In this document: positions 1-8,400 of the stretch, one piece after another
Numbering within the stretch: position 1 is the stretch's first letter
Layout: each line of letters opens with the position of its first letter
NCBI GenBank assembly: GCA_013151585.1
Contig: JAADHY010000311.1
Location: 1 to 15,644, forward strand
Direction: 5' to 3'
DNA from: Planctomycetota bacterium
Lineage (GTDB): Bacteria; Planctomycetota; Planctomycetia; Planctomycetales; Planctomycetaceae
DNA: 15,644 nt
Translations under genes and position numbers: made by a program
The notes under the pieces: model-generated
Databases searched by the model: none
Seen by the model: the letters and a program-made list of their open reading frames with translations, nothing else
What the model was told of the DNA's origin: nothing

Positions 1-933
1 CATTTGCGACCGCTCATTGAACATGGCTGTGTCTACATCGCTCAGCCGCCACTCTATCGCGTCGTCCAGAAAAAGAAGACGCGGTACGTTGAAACACAAG
101 AAGAGATGATGCGGGAGCTGGTCGAATTGGGATTGCAGGGGAGCCGTGTGATCTTGGAAGACGGCACACGCTTTGAGGGGGAACACTTGCGTCGGTTGGT
201 CGACATGATGAGCCGGTTGGAGGAACCGTTGGAGGCGCTGGAACGGCGCGGCATTGACCTTCGCTACTTGGCAACGCATCATGCGACCTCCGAAGGCATG
301 CTGCCGCGGTATCGGGTCTTCCTCGGCCGCGAGCAGTATTGGTTCGCCACCAAGCAGGATTTGGATCAATTCTTGTCGGAAGAGAAGAAGCGCGGTGGAG
401 AATTGACGGTCGCTGAAGATGTCGATCAGGCGTCCGGAAAGAAAGCGGCGGAAGGATCGGAGGCGGAAGAGCACGAAGAGGCGGCTCAGGGGGTTGAAGA
501 ACAACTTCAGGTCGTCGATCTGCATGAAGTCCGGATCATCAACGAGACGTTGCGCGACCTGAAGGGCTACGGACTCGGACTGAAGGATTTACTAAGCGCC
601 GGCCTGCGCGACGGGGAGCCGTATTACCCCTTCACTCTGGAAAACGAGGATGGCAGCATTCCGTTGAGCAGCCTGCGTGAGCTATTGCCATCGCTGCGGA
701 AGCTCGGTGAAAAGGGCTTGAGGATCACCCGCTTCAAGGGTCTCGGTGAGATGGACCCGGAAGAGCTTTGGGCGACGACAATGGATGCCAGCAGTCGGGT
801 CTTGCTGCGAGTGACCATGGAGGATGCTGCGGCCGCTGATGAGATTTTCCGACTGCTGATGGGCGATCACGTGGAGCCACGCCGTGAGTTCATCGAAAAG
901 CACGCATTGGAGGTCCGCGAGCTGGATATCTAG
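1..933 (+). CDS. gyrB: DNA gyrase subunit B, C-terminal part (5' end outside window)
   Basis: This is the C-terminal ~310 codons of the gyrase B subunit, which with GyrA introduces negative supercoils into DNA using ATP. The frame is open to the left edge, so the ATPase domain and most of the TOPRIM core lie upstream. The fragment opens with the end of TOPRIM (RPLIEHG..YIAQPPLYRV). A long insert follows (about codons 25-180), in the place where Gram-negative GyrB proteins carry one, ending in a Glu/Lys-rich linker around codons 135-170. The standard tail comes next: LKGYGLGLKDLL, then the hallmark FKGLGEMDPEELWATTMD, and the terminal EFIEKHALEVRELDI. The tail resembles GyrB more than ParE. 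The stop is TAG at 931-933. The next gene on this strand starts 186 bp later, and I see no clear terminator between them. Confidence 0.95.
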   Translation, partial: HLRPLIEHGCVYIAQPPLYRVVQKKKTRYVETQEEMMRELVELGLQGSRVILEDGTRFEGEHLRRLVDMMSRLEEPLEALERRGIDLRYLATHHATSEGMLPRYRVFLGREQYWFATKQDLDQFLSEEKKRGGELTVAEDVDQASGKKAAEGSEAEEHEEAAQGVEEQLQVVDLHEVRIINETLRDLKGYGLGLKDLLSAGLRDGEPYYPFTLENEDGSIPLSSLRELLPSLRKLGEKGLRITRFKGLGEMDPEELWATTMDASSRVLLRVTMEDAAAADEIFRLLMGDHVEPRREFIEKHALEVRELDI

Positions 934-1119
934 ACGGCAGCAAGGGTATGCTAGAAACGACTTCGGAGCTCGCTAACCCAGGCATCCACAGGCTCAGCGG
1001 GAGCTTCGTCCTTCCGATTTTAGAAGAGGCCCGGAGGCTTTCGCTCTGAGAGACTGCTTCCGGCGAACTTGCGTCGGGCCACACCGCCTGCTTGATCAGA
1101 CACCAGCGAGGAGTTCCCT

Positions 1120-2484
1120 GTGCGCACCTGCGTCAGCTCTTTTGTTGCTGTGTTGCTTTCGTGGAGCATCGCGTCGAACTTGTCGGCCGGTGAGCTGACG
1201 GAAACGGAAGCGATTCGCGCGCTGGAGAAGGCCGTGCACTTTTTCCGAAACGAGGTATCGGCCCAGGGCGGATACCTCTGGCGCTGCAGCGCGGACCTGT
1301 CGAAGCGCGAAGGCGAGGGTCGGGCCGGACCGCTCACCGCGTGGGTGCAGCCGCCGGGAACTCCGACCGTCGGCGACGGGTACTTGGTGGCTTACCGGCT
1401 GTCTGGCCGGTCGTTCTTGCTGGACGCCGCTCGGGAAACAGGATTGGCGCTAGTGCGCGGTCAGCTTCGTTCGGGTGGCTGGGACTATCGGATCGAGTTC
1501 GACCCGAAACAGCGCAAGCGGTATGCGTATCGCGTCGATGGCGAGTCGGCGGGACGGCGTAACGTGAGCACCCTGGACGACGACAACACGCAATCAGCAA
1601 TTCGCTTTCTGATGCATTTGGACGAGGCGCTGGGATTCCGCGACGCCGAAATCCATGAGGCGGTTCAGTACGCTCTGGATAGCTTAGTGAAAGTGCAGTA
1701 TCCCAACGGGGCGTGGCCGCAGCGGTTCACGGAGCCGCCCGATCCGAAGCGCTTTCCTGTCAAGCGAGCCAGCTATCCGAAGAGTTGGTCGCGGACCTGG
1801 CCGCACAAGAACTATGCAAGCTACTACACGTTCAACGATAACACGATCGCGGACGTGATTCGGACGCTGCTGGAAGCGGCGGAAATCTACAAAGACGGTC
1901 GGTATTTGGCGGCCGCTCGCAAAGGAGGCGACTTCATTCTGCTGGCCCAAATGCCGGATCCGCAGCCCGCGTGGGCTCAGCAATACGACGCCGATATGCA
2001 CCCGGCGTGGGCTCGAAAATTCGAGCCGCCGGCGATCACGGGCGGTGAGTCGCAAGGCGTGATGCGAATCTTGATGACCCTGTATCAACACACGGCTGAC
2101 CGCAAATACCTGGAGCCTATTCCGCGGGCTTTGGATTACCTGAAGCGGTCTTTGCGTCCCGACGGGCGGCTGGCGCGGTTCTATGAGCTTCGCACCAACC
2201 GGCCGCTCTACTTCACGAAGGACTATCAGCTCACCTACAGCGACGCCGACATGCCGACGCACTATGCCTTCGTCGTTCCTTCGACTCTGGACCGCATCGC
2301 ATCGCAGTACGAGGCGCTGCTGAAGACGCCGCGCTCCGAGCTGAAGCCGTCGCGCCGACGCGCTCGGCCCGTACGTTGGAGCCGGTCTCTTGAGAAGCAG
2401 GCTCGGTCCGTCGTAGCCGCCATGGACGGGCGAGGCGCTTGGGTTGAGTCGGGTACGGCGCCGCCGATTCGACCGAGCGTGTGA
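1120..2484 (+). CDS. secreted pectate lyase, polysaccharide lyase family 10 type
   Basis: This 454-residue protein is predicted to cleave polygalacturonate (pectin) by beta-elimination outside the cytoplasm. The start is GTG at 1120, with GAGGAG at 1108-1113 six bases upstream. Residues 1-23 form a signal peptide with a hydrophobic core ending SNLSAG. Family-typical blocks are LDDDNTQSAIRFL (from residue 152), YPNGAWPQRF (194-203), NDNTIADVIRTL (from 239) and DGRLARFYELRTNRP (348-362). The last block carries the conserved arginines from which the family's catalytic base is expected; I have not assigned the exact residue. An alpha/alpha-toroid fold is expected from the family. About 60 C-terminal residues are Arg/Ser-rich and look like a tail rather than a domain. 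It converges with the isomerase gene at 2635-3444. The family call is from motif recognition, not a search. Confidence 0.85.
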   Translation: MRTCVSSFVAVLLSWSIASNLSAGELTETEAIRALEKAVHFFRNEVSAQGGYLWRCSADLSKREGEGRAGPLTAWVQPPGTPTVGDGYLVAYRLSGRSFLLDAARETGLALVRGQLRSGGWDYRIEFDPKQRKRYAYRVDGESAGRRNVSTLDDDNTQSAIRFLMHLDEALGFRDAEIHEAVQYALDSLVKVQYPNGAWPQRFTEPPDPKRFPVKRASYPKSWSRTWPHKNYASYYTFNDNTIADVIRTLLEAAEIYKDGRYLAAARKGGDFILLAQMPDPQPAWAQQYDADMHPAWARKFEPPAITGGESQGVMRILMTLYQHTADRKYLEPIPRALDYLKRSLRPDGRLARFYELRTNRPLYFTKDYQLTYSDADMPTHYAFVVPSTLDRIASQYEALLKTPRSELKPSRRRARPVRWSRSLEKQARSVVAAMDGRGAWVESGTAPPIRPSV

Positions 2485-2617
2485 TCGACACCCGCACCTT
2501 CGTGCGAAACATCCAGACGCTGGCCCGTTTCCTTGCCGCCTGCCGTTCGCGCTCGGCCGGAAGTTAGCCGGTGTTTCGGACGGATCGGAGCGATTGCGCG
2601 AGGCGGATCGGCTGTGG

Positions 2618-2663
2618 AACAGCGGCTGTTTCTGTCACGCTTCCGCGACAGCCTGCATTTTTT
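2618..2663 (+). terminator. putative rho-independent terminator of the pectate lyase gene
   Basis: Two hairpins sit side by side: AACAG-cgg-CTGTT (2618-2630), then a stem with arms CTGTC and GACAG enclosing CG/CG around a CTTC loop (2632-2651, one A/C mismatch). Six T residues follow at 2658-2663. The six-base gap before the T run is a little long. The element overlaps the last codons of the convergent minus-strand gene, so part of the pairing could be coincidental. Confidence 0.4.
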
Positions 2664-3444
2664 CCAGACCTTCTCGGGCAACGTCCAGCGGGTCGCGGGC
2701 CCAGCAGCTCCGGTTGAACAGCTCCAGCGAAAGATATCTCTCGTAGCCGATCTCGCGCAGCAATTCGCAATAGCGTCCCAAGCCGATGATGCCGTCGCCA
2801 GGCATGACTCGGTCCGGGTCAAGCTGCAGCGGTCGTGGCGGAAAGGAGGGGGCGTCATTGAAGTGGGAAATGGCGATCTGTTCTTCGCGCAGCTTGGCAA
2901 TCGCCTCGCAGCCCCCGCCACCGCGGAAGCAATGAAACGGATCCAGCACCACGGTGGCGTCGGGTCGGCCACACTGGTTGATCACCTGCAGCGCGACATC
3001 GATGCTGTTGACTTCGGCGGCAAACCCAAGGTATTCGAAGACCGGCTTGACACCGAATTCTTCGCCGACCTCCAGCAGACGGCGGTACCGCTGGACGCCC
3101 ACACGCAAGTCCACGAGGCCCAGCGGCGGGCCGGCGATTGTGAACGGTGAGCCAAGCGCTGCGGCTTGCTCCAATCGATGCTTGATTTCGTCCATCGCTC
3201 GCTGGTAGACCGTGCCGACCGTGTCCCACCAGCCCTTCAAAAAGATCGTGGTCCCGATTTGCAGCCCGTGATCGGCCAGCGCTTTGCGCAGGTCCGCGAT
3301 CTGCCCGCCCGTTCGAAGGTATTCGTCGATGTCATCGTGCCAAAGTTCGATGGCAGCGTAGCCGGCTTTCCCGGCAACGCGGATTTGTTCTAGAATGGGT
3401 TGAGTCTTGATTGTGCTGGCGTTGAGGCAATAGGTGAAAGGCAT
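2635..3444 (-). CDS. sugar phosphate isomerase/epimerase-type TIM barrel protein
   Basis: This 269-residue cytoplasmic protein belongs to the xylose-isomerase-like/AP-endonuclease-2 TIM-barrel superfamily, whose members isomerise or epimerise sugars and inositol derivatives with a divalent metal. The start at 3444 (MPFTYCLNAS) is chosen because GGAGGT lies at 3451-3456, six bases upstream. The open frame runs further 5', but without a comparable ribosome site. The expected metal-ligand pattern is visible: E137 in FEYLG, D168 and H171 in LDPFH, H194 in SHFND, and E241 in SLELF. ELWHDD near residue 33 is the usual beta-2 segment. The substrate cannot be read from the sequence; neighbouring polysaccharide genes suggest sugar catabolism (inference). 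It is divergent from the peptidase gene at 3638 and convergent with the pectate lyase. Confidence 0.85.
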   Translation of the reverse strand: MPFTYCLNASTIKTQPILEQIRVAGKAGYAAIELWHDDIDEYLRTGGQIADLRKALADHGLQIGTTIFLKGWWDTVGTVYQRAMDEIKHRLEQAAALGSPFTIAGPPLGLVDLRVGVQRYRRLLEVGEEFGVKPVFEYLGFAAEVNSIDVALQVINQCGRPDATVVLDPFHCFRGGGGCEAIAKLREEQIAISHFNDAPSFPPRPLQLDPDRVMPGDGIIGLGRYCELLREIGYERYLSLELFNRSCWARDPLDVAREGLEKMQAVAEA

Positions 3445-3526
3445 GATTCCACCTCCGGGCCGAGTTTTCGTGTCGCAAATCGCAAGACCGGAACGGTTGA
3501 GGGACGACCGACGACCGGTAGTCGCC

Positions 3527-3546
3527 ACACCGTGGTGACACCGTGG
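3527..3546. repeat. tandem 9-bp direct repeat in a divergent promoter region
   Basis: ACACCGTGG occurs at 3527-3535 and again at 3538-3546, an 11-bp period or about one helical turn. It lies in the 193-bp space between the divergent genes starting at 3444 (minus) and 3638 (plus). Such spacing suits a binding site for a regulator contacting one face of the DNA, but no regulator is identified and no clear promoter boxes were found. Confidence 0.3.
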
Positions 3547-3637
3547 CCCGCGCCTGCACACAGTACCGCATTGCTGCGTGCGCGGCAATCCTTGATCCTT
3601 GACTGGGACGGCGATCAAGGCGGAAGAAGGAGTCGTG

Positions 3638-5436
3638 ATGGGCGTTTGGCGAGTCGGGCGACGAGGCCAGGATCGGCTGGCGCGGCAGTCAGCTAAGGAC
3701 GACCGATCGGAATCATCGGTGGGTTGGCCGCGTCTTCATGAGCAGTCCGCAGGTTCTGCGCAGCGAGGAGACTTTCCGTCCGCGCTGAGCCGAGATGTGG
3801 GGTGGAGCACGATTGCTGCGCTGATGGCCGGTATGTTCGCCGTGACTTCGGTTGCGGGATGTGGCAGCGAGCGACCGGAACCTCCGGAGTCGACATCGGC
3901 CGTGGCATCGAGATCGCCTTCTTCTCCGTCATCACAGGCGCCGAGGGGCGACGGCGTGGGCGAGCCGAGGGCGGCAGCGACCCGTGCGCCGGCGGGAAGG
4001 ACTGCCAGGGCGTCTCATGCGGAGTCGTCTCAGCCGAGCCCGCCAGCGGAAGGTACAGAGTCCGATTTGTTGTCCGGTCCGGCGCCGGCGGTTGGTGCCC
4101 CAAGCGGTTCGCGGTCGCGGTTCCCGATTGTTCGGCCGCACGGGCGGCCCCGTTTCCGGCCGTCAGATACTCGCCCGGTCCACGACGATCAAAAGCTGGC
4201 GAAGCTGGGCATCCGGAAGTTCGAATCCAAGCGCCTGCGGCTCTATACGGACATCGATCCCTCAATCGCCGAAAAGCTTCCGCCGATCGTCGACCAGGCG
4301 TACGAAGCGTGGGAAGCCTATTTCGGTCCCCTGCCCCCGAACCGCGAAGGCAGCGAGTATCAGATTACCGGCTACTTGATGAAGGACGAAAGCCTTTTCG
4401 AGCGAGCGAAGCTGGTGCCGAAGGACTTGCCAAAGATCGAACACGGTCGGCATCGTGGAGCTCGGTTTTGGATGAACGACCAAAAGTACGATTACTACCG
4501 CCGCCATCTGATGTTGCACGAAGCGACCCATTGTTTCATGACGACGTTGCCGGAAATGCGTGGCCCGATTTGGTACTTCGAAGGGATGGCGGAGCTGTTT
4601 GCGACGCATCGCATCGACGCGTCCGGCCGGGTGACGTTCCGCGTGATGCCGCACGACAAACAACGGTTCGCCGGGTGGGGACGGATTTCTTTAGTCCGGA
4701 AAGATGTGGAGCAGCACGGACCCCGATCCGCCGAGGAAGCGACTCGCCCGCCAGCGAACGGTCAGGGTGAGGCCGTCGACTACGCTTGGTGGTGGGCTTT
4801 GTGCAAGTTCCTCGACAGCCATCCGCGGTATCGGGACCGGTTTGGTCAGATCGGCCGGCACTTGGGGGAAGAGCCGTTCGAGGTTTTATTTCGCCGGTAT
4901 TTCGACGACGTCCTGCCGGACCTGTGGACGGAATGGCCTCTATTCGCGACGGGCATTGAGTACGGTTACGACTTTCAGCGCGCGGCGATCGACTTCCGTT
5001 CGGGCAAACCGCTGGCAGGGCCGCAAGAGGTGCGGCAGGTCCGAATCGCCGCCGACCGAGGGTGGCAGTCGTCTGGAGTGCTGGTTCGGGAAGGGCAGTC
5101 GTATGAGATCTCGGCCAGCGGTCGGTTCGTTGTGGCCAACGAACCGAAACCGTGGTCGAGCCGAACGGTGTAACGATCCGCTATTGCCGCGGCCGTCCGT
5201 TAGGGCTGCTATTGGCGACCATCCGCCGCGAGCCGCCGCTGCCCGACGCCTCGGAAGAAACAATGCTGCGCGAAATCCCGGTCGGAACTCACGCCACGGT
5301 GACCGCCTTTGCCTCCGGCACGCTCTATTTGCGAGTGAACGACTTCTGGAGCGAGTTAGCGGACAACTCGGGGGGGCTCGAGATCACCATCCGGCTAGCG
5401 GGGCCGCAGACGAGCCGAACTCGCAGCCAGCCTTGA
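3638..5436 (+). CDS. lipoprotein zinc metallopeptidase (HEATH) with LecA-like C-terminal domain; frameshifted
   Basis: The start is ATG 3638, behind GAAGGAG. As written, translation stops at TAA 5171-5173. Restoring one base near 5153-5160 joins it to the frame ending at 5436 and gives 599 residues. Residues 1-53 are an unusually long N-terminal extension. A hydrophobic stretch and lipobox (SVAGC, Cys75) follow, so it is probably a lipoprotein. A Ser/Pro/Ala-rich linker runs to about residue 175. The catalytic region has HEATH (294-298) and, 17-21 residues on, YFEGMAE, whose E315 is the likely third zinc ligand; this is the gluzincin pattern of peptidase-MA-like proteins. After the junction the tail reads YLRVNDFWSELADNSGGLEITI, resembling the calcium/galactose-binding end of LecA (PA-IL) lectins. 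The substrate is unknown. It is convergent with the macroglobulin gene. The lectin resemblance is from memory of the motif. Confidence 0.75.
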
Positions 5437-5438
5437 TG

Positions 5439-5470
5439 GACCACCGGCACCGCGCGGACCCCCGGCGGTC
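5439..5470. terminator. hairpin between convergent genes
   Basis: GACC-a-CCGG (5439-5447) can pair with CCGG-c-GGTC (5462-5470) around a 14-base loop, with one mismatch. It fills almost all of the 37-bp gap between the stop codons of the peptidase (plus) and macroglobulin (minus) genes, so it could end transcription from either side. There is no T run, so intrinsic termination is not certain. Confidence 0.3.
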
Positions 5471-5473
5471 GAG

Positions 5474-8400
5474 TCAGTCCTCAATTACCAGCTTGATTTC
5501 GTCCGAGTTGGCCTTCAGTTCTGGGGCGTACATGGCGTAGCCCACGGTTGGCAATGCGCTGAAACGGCCGGGAATTTCCGCTCGCATGCGGTAGCTCAGA
5601 CTGTGCCGGCCCCGAGCCAACCAGCGGACGAAGAAGGCGACCTTCTCGTCGCGCAGCTCGCGATACGCTCCCAGCCCGCTCCACACGTAACCGCTCCGCA
5701 CGTCGACCGGTTCAAACCCGGCGGCCTTGCGGTCTTCGAAGACGAGGTATTCGTAGTCGTTCTTGCTTTCGATTTCGAGTTCGATCTCGACCAGCTCGCC
5801 GCTTTTGAGTGTCGCCAAATTCGGCAGCGGCACACGGCGGTACTTCTCCACCCGTTGGTCGATCACTTGGCCACGGCCACCGGAGACCTGGACCTTTTTG
5901 TCAACCGGCACCAGTTTGTAGTACTTGCGCCGGACTTTGATCTCCAGACCGGCCCGAGTGATTGGGTCTTCCTTGGTGAAGTTGGTCAGGTAGGCGTTGA
6001 AGTAGAGCGGTCCGGCGCCGGCCTTGCGCAGTTCGATCGTGTGCTCGCCGGCAGAAAGTTGATCGCCTTGCAAGACTAACTTGTTGTCGAAGGCGAACAG
6101 GTTAGAACGATCGACGTGTACCTGCTTGTGTTTCCGACCGTCGACCCAGATTTCGACAGTGAGATTGGGCTGATCTTCGCCGCTGGCCGTCAGGTACTCG
6201 GCCAGAGCCTCGATGCAGATGGCCGTATCGCGTGTACTGTTCCAGTATGTGGCGTGCTTGCGGTTGTTGAGCAAGTACTTAACAAGCCGCGACGCCTTGC
6301 GGCTTTTCGGGTCCGTCCGGGCCAGCAGTTTCAAGTAGTACGCGTTGGCCTCGATCTCGCTTCCGTACCAGAACCACCAGGCGGTGCTTTCGGGCAGCTT
6401 CAGATGGGCGGTCTGGTTCTCGTCGTCCTCGACCAGATACTGTTCGATGTTCCTCAGGATCATGGCCAACTTGTCGCGGTCGCCGATTTTGTGCAAAGCC
6501 AAGCCGAACATGCCCTTCGCATACACGGACAGGTGGTTGCGGTCGCGGTAGAGAAAATCGAGCATGTCCCCATCGAGGACATCCGCGTCGACCAAAACTA
6601 TGAAGACCAGCGCATCCAGGTTGTCGGCGTGAAGCTTGTACGGCTGCGTCTGGGACGGCGCGTTCTTGATCCGGCGGACTTGTTCGTCCTGATAGCGTCG
6701 GAGCCATTGGATGCCGCGCTCGAGGACGCCGGGAACCAACGCCACGCGGTTGGCGCGAGCAAGCTGAAGGCCGTGGACGACCAGAGCCGTCGTGTGCGGG
6801 TAAGACCGCTCGCCAAAGCCCGAAAACCAGCCCCAGCCGCCGTCGGAGAGCTGCATTTCGGTCAACGCCTTGACGCCCTGTTTGACCATTCGCTGGACCT
6901 CGCGCTCGTCGAACACTGGATTCCTGTCGGACCGCTTCCACTGCTTCGCGCGCTGCGTGTCGTCTCCGATTTCCTGCGGATTCAAGTTCGTGCGTTTTTC
7001 GCGGATCGTTCGCAGGTCCAGATCCATCCGTTTCAAAATGTTCTGCACAATGATGGTGGGAAGGAAACGGTTCAGAGTCTGCTCGGTGCACCCGTACGGA
7101 TAGTTGACCAAATAGGGCAGCGCATCGACCATCGCTCCGGCCAGTGTCGGAGAGAAGCGGACTTCCAACCGGGTGTCGGTGACGCGTCGTTCGGCTGGGA
7201 CGCGGATGGTGATGTGAGCGGCCTTTCCACCCGGCCGGATCACGCCCGAAAAGGATTCCATCTTCAGCATGCCGTGGACGTAGACGGGAAACGCCATCTG
7301 CATGGCGTCCGATTCCTCGTCGGTCAGGGCTTTGACTCGCACGATGGCCTGACCGGGCGCCACCGCTTTGACTCGCCAGTCCACGCGGGCCTCGTCACCC
7401 GCGGCGATCGACACGGTCCGGGACAACTCGCCCAGCGGCCTGAGAGTCTCGCCGTCCAATTCCAGAACAACGCGCACTTGCTTGGCGGACTTCAGATAGT
7501 TGTGCACGTTGGCCGACAGGACGACCTCATCTTTCTCGGTGAAGAATCGCGGAGCTTGCAGCCGCACCAGCAGGTTCTTTGCGGTGACGACTTCGGCATC
7601 GCCCTGTCCGACGTTGGTGCCGTGCCCCATCGCCCAGGCGCGAATGCGCCACGTCGTCAGGTTTTCCGGCATGTCGAAGCGAACTTCGGCCACGCCGTTT
7701 TCGTCGGTTTGCAAAGCGGCGGCCCAGAAGGCCGTGTCGGCGAACTCCTTGCGAATCATGGGCTGGACTTCCGGCGCGGCGGCCGGAGCGGCCGCGCCGG
7801 GCGCTTTCGCTTTCCGCAAGCTCCTTGCGTCCATAGCCAGCGCCGCCCCAGCCGCCGCTTCCGCTTGCATCGGCTTCGGCGCGGGAGCCGATTGCAAAGC
7901 CATCTCCCTGCGGCGCGATCCTTTCGCTTCTGCAGCCCCGCCAAAGAGAAGATGCTCTTGGGGCTCCAGATACCCGAACACACCGATGTTTTGCATCGGC
8001 GTCTCGCCAAGCTTCAGCAAATTGCGGAACCAACGGTCAAGGCTGCAGACCGTCCGCGGATGATGATTCCGCCGCCACTTCCAAAAGAATTCGCGGATTT
8101 CCGGCACGTTCGACCCGCCGGAAATGTACTCGACGCTTTTGTCGTAAACGGTCAGAACCAGCGAACCGGTAAAAGGCCGGCCATCCAGATCGGTCAGCCG
8201 CACCCGCACAGTCGCCGCCGCTCCCGGCCGATAGGTCCCGGCTGAAGGCTGCACTTCAACTTTGAGGACCCGTTTGACCGGCGGAACGACGATTTGCCGC
8301 GTCACCGTATGCAGCTTGCCATCGGCGATCGTCATTGCTTCCACGAAAAAGTTCGGCATGTCCGACAGCGTCACGGGCACCTCGTAGACCGTGCTTTTCC

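Noticed and set aside
2533..3150. Plus-strand open frame of 205 codons over the first TIM-barrel gene
   Set aside because: It is antisense to a gene with complete metal-ligand pattern and a good ribosome site, and has no recognisable product.
6116..8245. Plus-strand open frame of 709 codons inside the macroglobulin gene
   Set aside because: It lies wholly antisense to a well-recognised coding region, has no ribosome site and resembles no protein. Long antisense frames are common in GC-rich genes with strong codon bias.
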